In this document: piece by piece, positions 1-4,911 of the stretch
Layout: each line of letters starts with the position of its first letter
Position numbering within the stretch: position 1 is the stretch's first letter
NCBI GenBank assembly: GCA_946481495.1
Contig: CAMLNW010000096.1
Span: forward strand, 1 to 9,491
Length of the DNA stretch: 9,491 nt
DNA from: an uncultured Actinomycetes bacterium
GTDB taxonomy: Bacteria > Actinomycetota > Thermoleophilia > Solirubrobacterales > Thermoleophilaceae
Direction: 5' to 3'
Notes under the pieces: generated by a model
What the model was told of the DNA's origin: nothing
What the model saw: the letters and a program-made list of their open reading frames with translations, nothing else
Database searches by the model: none
Made by a program: the position numbers and the translations under genes

Positions 1-111
1 GCCGTGCTGCGCGAGCTGTTCGGGCTCGACGCGCCGCCGGCGCCGCTCGACGACGAGCAGCCGTCGGCGGACGTCACCGAGCTCGACTCGCGCCGCCGCC
101 GGCGCGGCTGA
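1..111 (+). CDS. hemA: Glutamyl-tRNA reductase, C-terminal end (partial)
   Basis: Only the last 36 codons are in the window; the gene starts upstream. The frame is open from base 1 to TGA at 109-111 and begins AVLRELFGLD, which resembles the end of the C-terminal dimerisation domain of glutamyl-tRNA reductase, where a helix ending in LRxLFGL is common. An acidic linker and a terminal Arg-rich patch (RRRRRG) follow. The enzyme would reduce glutamyl-tRNA to glutamate-1-semialdehyde, the first committed step of C5-pathway tetrapyrrole synthesis. Context supports the call: hemC begins 12 bases later on the same strand, and hemA-hemC is a common actinobacterial order. The fragment is too short for certainty, because the catalytic and NADPH-binding domains are outside the window. 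Confidence 0.62.
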   Translation, partial: AVLRELFGLDAPPAPLDDEQPSADVTELDSRRRRRG

Positions 112-123
112 GCACGCTCCGCC

Positions 124-1083
124 TTGGCCCTCCGAATCGGAACCCGCGGTAGCGCCCTTGCCGTCGCCCAGGCGACCGGAGTCGCGCGCTCGCTGGAGGC
201 GTTCGGCGCCGAGGTCGAGCTGATCGAGATCAGGACGTCTGGCGACGAGACCGCCCCACAGCCGGTGACCGAGGACAAGGCGCGCTTCGTCAAGGAGCTC
301 GAGCAGGCGCTGCTGGCCGGCGAGATCGACCTCGCGGTCCACTCGGCGAAGGACGTCCCGAGCGAGCTGCTCGACGGGCTCGAGATCGTCGCCGTGCCGG
401 AGCGCGCCGACGCGCGCGACGCGCTCTGCCTGGCACCGCATCTAACGGCGCCCGAGCCGAGTCCGCACAGCCTCGCCGCCCGTCCGCTCGACCCGCTGCC
501 CGACGGCGCGGTCGTCGGTACCGCCAGCCTGCGCCGCCGCGCCGAGCTGCTGGCACTGCGCCCCGACCTCCAGATCCGCGAGCTGCGCGGCAACGTCGAC
601 ACGCGGCTGGGCAAGCTCGCCGCGGGCGAGTTCGACGCGATCGTCCTCGCCGCCGCCGGCCTCGCCCGGCTCGGCCGCGACGACGAGGGCATCCCGCTCG
701 CCGAGCTGTCGCTGGTCCCGGCCGCCGGCCAGGGCTGCCTCGCGCTCGAGGCGCGCGGCGACGACGACGCCACCCGCAAGCTCGCCAGCCGCCTCACCGA
801 TCCCCACGCCTTCGCCTGCGTGACCGCCGAGCGAACGCTCGTCATGGTGCTCGGCGCGACCTGCAACACGCCGGTCGGCGCCCACGCAACGATCGTCAAC
901 CACTCCTTAATCGAGCTCAACGCCTTCGTCGGCACCCCCGACGGCAAGCAGTGGGTCCGCGACGACGTCCGCGGGACGGCCGAGGACCCCCGCTCAGTCG
1001 GCCTCGACGCCGCCAACCGCCTAACCGCCGCCGGCGCGCCCGAAATCCTGGCCGCCGCCGAGGCGTACGCAGGTCAGAACTAG
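124..1083 (+). CDS. hemC: Hydroxymethylbilane synthase (porphobilinogen deaminase)
   Basis: Cytoplasmic enzyme that polymerises four porphobilinogens into hydroxymethylbilane. At 319 residues it is close to the usual length of about 310. Visible motifs are the N-terminal RIGTRGSALAVAQA, the HSAKDVP loop with catalytic Asp77, the substrate-binding Arg cluster GTASLRRR (132-139), RGNVDTRLGKL (155-165), and the dipyrromethane-cofactor loop LGATCNTPVGAHA with Cys247. That loop reads ATC where many homologues have GGC, but the Cys is retained. The start is well constrained: hemA's stop lies in the same frame at 109-111, and TTG at 124 is the only start codon before the conserved N-terminus. No Shine-Dalgarno is visible, so translation may be coupled to hemA. 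A stretch around residues 103-128 looks longer than usual. The gene carries a rare TTA leucine codon at residue 262. Confidence 0.96.
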   Translation: MALRIGTRGSALAVAQATGVARSLEAFGAEVELIEIRTSGDETAPQPVTEDKARFVKELEQALLAGEIDLAVHSAKDVPSELLDGLEIVAVPERADARDALCLAPHLTAPEPSPHSLAARPLDPLPDGAVVGTASLRRRAELLALRPDLQIRELRGNVDTRLGKLAAGEFDAIVLAAAGLARLGRDDEGIPLAELSLVPAAGQGCLALEARGDDDATRKLASRLTDPHAFACVTAERTLVMVLGATCNTPVGAHATIVNHSLIELNAFVGTPDGKQWVRDDVRGTAEDPRSVGLDAANRLTAAGAPEILAAAEAYAGQN

Positions 1084-1116
1084 AACTGCTTTAGGCGAAG
1101 GCTGGAACTCCCGGAC

Positions 1117-1620
1117 TTACAAAGGACGGAACTCGAACTGACCGTCCTTCGGCAACATGTCTGGTGTGGCGACGTTGACCCGGATGCCGAGAATCTCCGA
1201 CGCTTCGCGACCGAACGCGACGAGATCGAGCAGGGTGCGCCCAGGCTCCAGCTCGACGAGCAGGTCGACGTCGCTGTCGGGACGCGCCTCCCGCCGCGCG
1301 ACGGAGCCGAACACCCGGACATCGCGTGCACCATGGCTCTGCGAGGCGTCGAGGAGGGCGCGGCGCCGTTCCCGCAAGCGGCGGATGTGCGGAGAGGCCT
1401 CCGGCTGATGGTCCACAGGCTCGACGCTCAATACGACGCGGCGACCACAAGCGTCGAGCAGCCGCTCGAGCGTGGCGAGAGTCGGGATCGAGGCGCCACT
1501 CTCATAGCGCGCGATTGCTGGTTGCGAGGTTCCCGCAAGCCGGGCAAGCTCTCGCTGTGAGAGTGCCGCCGAGCTACGGCCATCGCGGATGAGGGTCGCG
1601 GCATCCATACCGCGCGCCAT
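1117..1620 (-). CDS. XRE-type HTH fused to minimal nucleotidyltransferase (antitoxin-like)
   Basis: 167 residues with two domains. Residues about 14-60 form an XRE/HTH_3 DNA-binding domain (SQRELARLAGTSQPAIARYE). Residues about 95-150 form a minimal nucleotidyltransferase of the MNT type, with GSVARRE (105-111) and DSDVDLLVE (115-123), giving the GS-x10-DxD signature with Asp117 and Asp119. MNT proteins commonly act as antitoxins to HEPN toxins, and XRE-MNT fusions are known in Actinobacteria as orphan regulators. No HEPN gene is next to it here. The position where relatives usually have a third acidic residue (RVDVVT-like) reads RVNV, with Asn149, so catalysis may be impaired. It lies opposite to the hem genes, between hemC and cobA-hemD. 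The first ATG (1620) is annotated, but the internal ATG at 1608 (protein starting MDAATLIRD) fits the family N-terminus better and sits just below a TATCAT box. Autoregulation is likely but inferred. Confidence 0.85.
   Translation of the reverse strand: MARGMDAATLIRDGRSSAALSQRELARLAGTSQPAIARYESGASIPTLATLERLLDACGRRVVLSVEPVDHQPEASPHIRRLRERRRALLDASQSHGARDVRVFGSVARREARPDSDVDLLVELEPGRTLLDLVAFGREASEILGIRVNVATPDMLPKDGQFEFRPL
1122..1149 (-). terminator. Possible hairpin at convergent hemC / XRE-NTase 3' ends
   Basis: A perfect 8-bp inverted repeat, AAGGACGG (1122-1129) and CCGTCCTT (1142-1149), encloses a 12-base loop. It covers the last codons of the minus-strand XRE-NTase gene and lies 38 bases beyond the hemC stop. 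Read on the minus strand, the stem is followed by TTTGTAA, a poor U tract; read on the plus strand there is none. It may weakly terminate either convergent transcript. It could instead be a coincidence of the coding sequence. Confidence 0.35.
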
Positions 1621-1643
1621 GATACCTGTTTAGATATCACCTG
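1619..1643. promoter_or_regulatory. Compact divergent promoter region, XRE-NTase / cobA-hemD
   Basis: Only 23 bases separate the two start codons, and they are strikingly AT-rich against their surroundings. On the plus strand TAGATA (1631-1636) sits just upstream of the cobA-hemD ATG at 1644. No Shine-Dalgarno is present, which is compatible with a leaderless or near-leaderless mRNA. On the minus strand TATCAT (complement of 1619-1624) is a good -10 match that would suit translation from the internal ATG at 1608. The two promoters would overlap, so binding by the XRE protein could affect both genes. The -10 assignments are by eye and no clear -35 boxes were seen. Confidence 0.45.
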
Positions 1644-3281
1644 ATGAATGGGATCGTCTACCTCGTCGGGGCAGGTCCGGGAGACCCGGGGCTGATGACG
1701 CGACGGTCGCTCGAGTTGATCGCGGCGGCGGACGCCATCCTCTACGACCGGCTGATTCCGGCCGACGCGCTCGCCGGCGCGCGCGAGGGCTGCGAGCTGC
1801 GCTACGTCGGCAAGGCGCCGGGCAACGCGGCGATGAGCCAGGGGCGGATCAGCGAGCTGCTGGTCGAGCTCGGCAGCGCCGGCAAGCAGGTCGTGCGACT
1901 GAAGGGCGGCGACCCGTTCGTCTTCGGCCGCGGCGGCGAGGAGGCTGCCGCGCTGCGCGACGCCGGCATCCCCTACGAGGTCGTCCCCGGCGTGACGGCG
2001 GGGGTCGCGGCGCCCGCGTACGCCGGCATCCCCGTGACGCACCGCGGGGTCTCGACCGCAGTCGCCTTCGTGACCGGGCACGCCGCAGACGGCAGCGAGC
2101 GTGCGGACACCGGCGACGGCGCCACCCGGTCCGACGACCCAGCCGCCGCGATCGACTGGAAGGGCCTCGCCGCTTTCCCCGGCACCCTCGTCTTCTACAT
2201 GGGCGTGAAGAACCTGCCGGCGATCGCCGACGCGCTGATCGCCGGCGGCCGCGACCCGGCCGAGCCGGCGGCCGTCGTGCGCCACGGCACGCTGCCGGAC
2301 CAACGCACGGTGACAGCGCCGCTCGCCGACATCGCCGCGCGGACCATCGAGGCTGGGATCGCCTCCCCGGCGGTGATCGTCGTCGGACCGGCGGTCGGGC
2401 TGCGCGACACGCTCGCCTGGCTCGAGCGGCGGCCGCTGCACGGCAAGCGCGTCGCGGTCACGCGCGCCCGCGCGCAGGCGAGCGGGCTGGCGGCGAAGCT
2501 GCAGGAGCTGGGCGCCGACGTCGTCGAGACGCCGGCGATCCGGATCGAACCGCGGCCGATCGAGGGCGAGGTCGCGGGGGCGATCGACAAGCTGGACGAC
2601 TACTCGCTCGTCTGCTTCACCAGCACGAACGGCGTGCGGCTGTTCCTCGCCGCGCTGTCGGCGCGCGGGATGGAGGCGCTGGCGCTCACGGGCACGACGG
2701 TCGCGGCGATCGGGCCGGGCACGGCGGCCGAGCTGGCGCGCCAGGGCGTCCACGCCGACGTCGTCCCGGAGCGATCCGTAGCGGAGGCGCTCGTCGAGGC
2801 TCTGGCCGACACGCCGGTCGAGGGCCGGAGCGTGCTGGTCGCGCGCGGCGGCGAGGGCCGCGACGTGCTGCCCGAGGCGCTGCGCGGGCGCGGCGCGGAG
2901 GTCGACGTCGTCGCCCTCTACGACACCGTCGTCGAGCCGCTGTCCGACGAGCAGCGCGCCGCGCTCGCCGAGGTCGACTACGTGACGTTCACGTCGGCGT
3001 CGTCGGTTCGCAATCTGCTGACGTCACTCGGCGCCAACCCATCAGTTGAGCGGTTTGCATCGCCTGAACAGCAGAATCATGCAGTGACCGCCAACGGGGG
3101 AGCGATCGCGGGCGCGCGGGTGGCGTCGATCGGGCCGGTGACGAGCGAGGCGGCGCGCGAGCTCGGGCTGACGGTCGACATCGAGGCGAAGAGCCACGAC
3201 GTCCCGGGTCTCGTCGAGGCGCTCGTCGCCGACGCGATCGAGCACGCCGGCCCGGCAGATCGGCGAGACTCCGACACGTGA
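1644..3281 (+). CDS. cobA-hemD: Uroporphyrinogen-III C-methyltransferase / uroporphyrinogen-III synthase fusion (CobA-HemD)
   Basis: Bifunctional 545-residue enzyme. Residues 1 to about 255 are a SUMT (CobA) domain, with the N-terminal YLVGAGPGDPGL, the SAM-binding VRLKGGDPFVFGRGGEE (84-100) and VVPGVTAGVAAPAYAGIPVTHRG. It would methylate uroporphyrinogen III twice with SAM to make precorrin-2, leading to sirohaem or cobalamin. Residues about 267-530 are a HemD (UROS) domain (GKRVAVTRARAQ, CFTSTNGVRLF, VTFTSASSVRNLL, VASIGPVTS) that cyclises hydroxymethylbilane to uroporphyrinogen III. Such fusions are known in Actinobacteria and Firmicutes. ATG at 1644 directly precedes the conserved Rossmann-like start and has no Shine-Dalgarno. 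Two oddities are visible: a lengthened loop at about 146-171 in CobA, and a codon-atypical insert at about 464-488 in HemD. The last four bases overlap the next gene (GTGA). Confidence 0.95.
   Translation: MNGIVYLVGAGPGDPGLMTRRSLELIAAADAILYDRLIPADALAGAREGCELRYVGKAPGNAAMSQGRISELLVELGSAGKQVVRLKGGDPFVFGRGGEEAAALRDAGIPYEVVPGVTAGVAAPAYAGIPVTHRGVSTAVAFVTGHAADGSERADTGDGATRSDDPAAAIDWKGLAAFPGTLVFYMGVKNLPAIADALIAGGRDPAEPAAVVRHGTLPDQRTVTAPLADIAARTIEAGIASPAVIVVGPAVGLRDTLAWLERRPLHGKRVAVTRARAQASGLAAKLQELGADVVETPAIRIEPRPIEGEVAGAIDKLDDYSLVCFTSTNGVRLFLAALSARGMEALALTGTTVAAIGPGTAAELARQGVHADVVPERSVAEALVEALADTPVEGRSVLVARGGEGRDVLPEALRGRGAEVDVVALYDTVVEPLSDEQRAALAEVDYVTFTSASSVRNLLTSLGANPSVERFASPEQQNHAVTANGGAIAGARVASIGPVTSEAARELGLTVDIEAKSHDVPGLVEALVADAIEHAGPADRRDSDT
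3033..3107 (+). other. Codon-atypical in-frame insert within the HemD domain
   Basis: Residues about 464-488 of CobA-HemD (NPSVERFASPEQQNHAVTAN and flanks) separate VRNLLTSLGA from ARVASIGPVTS, which in typical UROS proteins are joined by a short loop. The DNA uses CCA, TCA, GTT, TTT, GCA, CCT, GAA, AAT and CAT, codons nearly absent from the rest of the gene, and is visibly less GC-rich. It contains an imperfect dyad: CGGT-T-TGCAT (3051-3060) against ATGCA-GTG-ACCG (3079-3090). It may be a small palindromic element inserted in frame, or simply a drifting surface loop. Boundaries are approximate. Confidence 0.5.
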
Positions 3282-4132
3282 CCGATAGCACCGCGCCGAT
3301 CGTCTCCCTGCTCACCGACTACGGCCGCGACGACGAGTTCGTCGGGGTCTGCCACGGGGTGATCCTCGGGATCGCGCGCGACGCGCGGATCGTCGACCTC
3401 AGCCACGAGGTCCCGCGCCACGACGTGCGTCGCGGGGCGATCGTGCTGCGCAACGCGCTGCCGTACGTCGCCGCCAACGTCCACGTCGCGATCGTCGATC
3501 CCCAGGTCGGCAGCGAGCGGCGCGCGCTCGCGGTCCGCTGCGACGACGGCACGCTGCTCGTCGGCCCCGACAACGGCGTGCTGTCGCTGGCCTGGGACCG
3601 CTGCGGCGGCGTCGAACTGGCGGTCGACGTGACGCGCTCGCGATACCGACTCGAGCCGGTCTCGGCGACCTTCCACGGGCGTGACCTGTTCGCTCCGGTG
3701 GCGGCGCACCTGGCGGCCGGCGCCGAGATCGCCGAGGCCGGCGAGCCGGTCGACCCGGCGACGCTCGACCGGATCGCGCTGCCGCATCCGATCTTCGAAG
3801 AGGACGGCACCGTGGTCGCCCACGTCGTGACGATCGACGCCTACGGCAACGTCGCACTCGACCTGGCGCACGAACAACTCGCCGGCACCGGTCTGATGCT
3901 CGGCGTCACCGCCGAGGTCGAGGTCGACAGCAGCCACGGCGGCGCCGCGGTCAAGCTCGGCGGTGGCCGGATCGCCGCGCCGTTCGTCCACACCTTCGCC
4001 GACGTCGGCCCGCACGAGGCGATCCTCTACGAGGACGCTTCGCGCGCCGTCGCGATCGCGATCAACCGCGGCGACGCCGCCGCCGAGCTCGGACTGAGGC
4101 CGGACGACGAGGTTCGGCTGCGGCCGCGATGA
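3278..4132 (+). CDS. SAM hydroxide adenosyltransferase (DUF62 / SAM_HAT family)
   Basis: 284-residue cytoplasmic protein of the family that hydrolyses S-adenosylmethionine to adenosine and methionine, related to the fluorinase and chlorinase SalL. The N-terminus IVSLLTDYGRDDEFVGV is typical of the family. The Asp-Arg-His triad is present as Asp74 (IVDPQVGS), Arg81 and His133 (TFHGRDLFAP), with the same 7- and 52-residue spacings as the characterised archaeal PhDUF62 triad D68/R75/H127. The GPDNGVL motif and a C-terminal beta-domain (ITRGD-like AINRGDAA) follow. The family role as a hydrolase is established biochemically, but its physiological purpose is unclear. It starts at GTG 3278, overlapping the cobA-hemD stop as GTGA, so translational coupling is likely. 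That places SAM cleavage in the same transcript as SAM-dependent CobA. Halogenase activity is unlikely from context. Confidence 0.93.
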   Translation: MTDSTAPIVSLLTDYGRDDEFVGVCHGVILGIARDARIVDLSHEVPRHDVRRGAIVLRNALPYVAANVHVAIVDPQVGSERRALAVRCDDGTLLVGPDNGVLSLAWDRCGGVELAVDVTRSRYRLEPVSATFHGRDLFAPVAAHLAAGAEIAEAGEPVDPATLDRIALPHPIFEEDGTVVAHVVTIDAYGNVALDLAHEQLAGTGLMLGVTAEVEVDSSHGGAAVKLGGGRIAAPFVHTFADVGPHEAILYEDASRAVAIAINRGDAAAELGLRPDDEVRLRPR

Positions 4133-4179
4133 GGCACGGGCGCGGCGAGTCCAGCACCAGCTCGACGCGAGCCGCCGGC

Positions 4180-4185
4180 AAGGAG
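4180..4185 (+). promoter_or_regulatory. Ribosome binding site for birA
   Basis: AAGGAG lies five bases before the ATG at 4191. It is the clearest Shine-Dalgarno in the window and fixes the birA start. No alternative start codon is seen in frame in the 58-base gap after the preceding stop. Confidence 0.8.
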
Positions 4186-4190
4186 CGCCG

Positions 4191-4877
4191 ATGATCGGCG
4201 AGCTACGCATCCACCACGACGTAACCGACTCGACCAACGAGCGGGCGCGTGAGTTGGCCGGGGAGGGCGCCGCGCATGGGACGCTCGTGACCGCGGGCGA
4301 GCAGACCGCCGGCCGCGGCCGCCAGGGCCGCACCTGGACCGCCGCCCCCGGCGAGGCACTGCTGATGTCGGTGATCGTTCGCGACCTCGAGCCGCGTCAC
4401 GCGCTGCTGCCGCTGATGGCGGCGCTCGCTGTATGCGAGGCGGCCGAGTCGGTCGCCCACGTGCGTTGCGAGATCAAGTGGCCAAACGACGTCTGGGTCG
4501 AGCGCCGCAAGCTGAGCGGCATCCTCGTCGAGGCCCGTCCCGCCGCGGGCTGGGCGATCGTCGGGATCGGATTGAACACCGACGTGCACGAATTCCCCGG
4601 CGATTTGCGCGCAAGCGCAACGACTCTGCACCTTTCGAGCCCCGACGTAGCGCTCGACCCGCTGCTCGCTTCGCTCGATCGCTGGCTCATCGCCGACGAG
4701 GCCGACATCCTCGCCGCCTGGCGAGTGCGCGACGCGCTGATCGGCTCACCCGTCCGCTGGCAAGACGGCGAAGGCACCGCCCGCGGCGTCGACGACACCG
4801 GCTCGCTGCTCGTAGAGACTGCCACCGGCGAGCTCGTCGCCCTCGGCGCCGGCGAGGTCCATCTCTCTCAGACCTAG
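4191..4877 (+). CDS. birA: Biotin--[acetyl-CoA-carboxylase] ligase, class I (no HTH)
   Basis: 228-residue cytoplasmic biotin protein ligase that activates biotin as biotinyl-AMP and attaches it to the lysine of biotin carboxyl carrier domains. Motifs are DSTN (13-16), the nucleotide/biotin-binding loop GRGRQGRTW (41-49), KWPNDV (96-101), KLSGILVE (107-114) and GIGLNT (125-130), followed by a small SH3-like C-terminal domain. The N-terminal winged helix of E. coli BirA is absent, so this is a catalytic-only (group I) enzyme that should not repress biotin genes. It follows the SAM hydrolase by 58 bases with its own strong ribosome binding site, and is probably the last gene of the cobA-hemD transcript. 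Its TAG stop lies inside the left arm of the terminator hairpin. Confidence 0.94.
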   Translation: MIGELRIHHDVTDSTNERARELAGEGAAHGTLVTAGEQTAGRGRQGRTWTAAPGEALLMSVIVRDLEPRHALLPLMAALAVCEAAESVAHVRCEIKWPNDVWVERRKLSGILVEARPAAGWAIVGIGLNTDVHEFPGDLRASATTLHLSSPDVALDPLLASLDRWLIADEADILAAWRVRDALIGSPVRWQDGEGTARGVDDTGSLLVETATGELVALGAGEVHLSQT

Positions 4878-4905
4878 AATTTCGTTCTAGAGCGAAATTC
4901 TAGGT
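4872..4905. terminator. Bidirectional hairpin between convergent birA and helicase genes
   Basis: A perfect inverted repeat with 13-bp arms, ACCTAGAATTTCG (4872-4884) and CGAAATTCTAGGT (4893-4905), surrounds the 8-base loop TTCTAGAG. It fills almost the whole gap between the birA stop (4875-4877) and the helicase stop (4912-4914), so it probably terminates transcription from both sides. No long U tract follows, but the stem is unusually AT-rich for this genome. The loop contains TTCTAG, which can also pair with CTAGAA of the left arm, giving an alternative 6-bp hairpin. Confidence 0.8.
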
Positions 4906-4911
4906 TCGGGA

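Noticed and set aside
1621..1633. GATACCTGTTTAG upstream of cobA-hemD resembles GATACCTATTACAG upstream of the lipoprotein gene (7678-7691)
   Set aside because: The match is short, both lie in AT-rich promoter DNA where similar strings arise easily, and there is no dyad or third copy. I do not claim a shared operator.
1428..2753. 441-codon minus-strand frame opposite cobA-hemD
   Set aside because: Arg/Asp-rich composition, no recognisable domain, and it also runs antisense through the XRE promoter. The opposite strand encodes clear CobA and HemD motifs.
3077..4333. 418-codon minus-strand frame opposite the SAM hydrolase
   Set aside because: Low-complexity shadow; the + strand frame carries the complete catalytic triad at family spacing.
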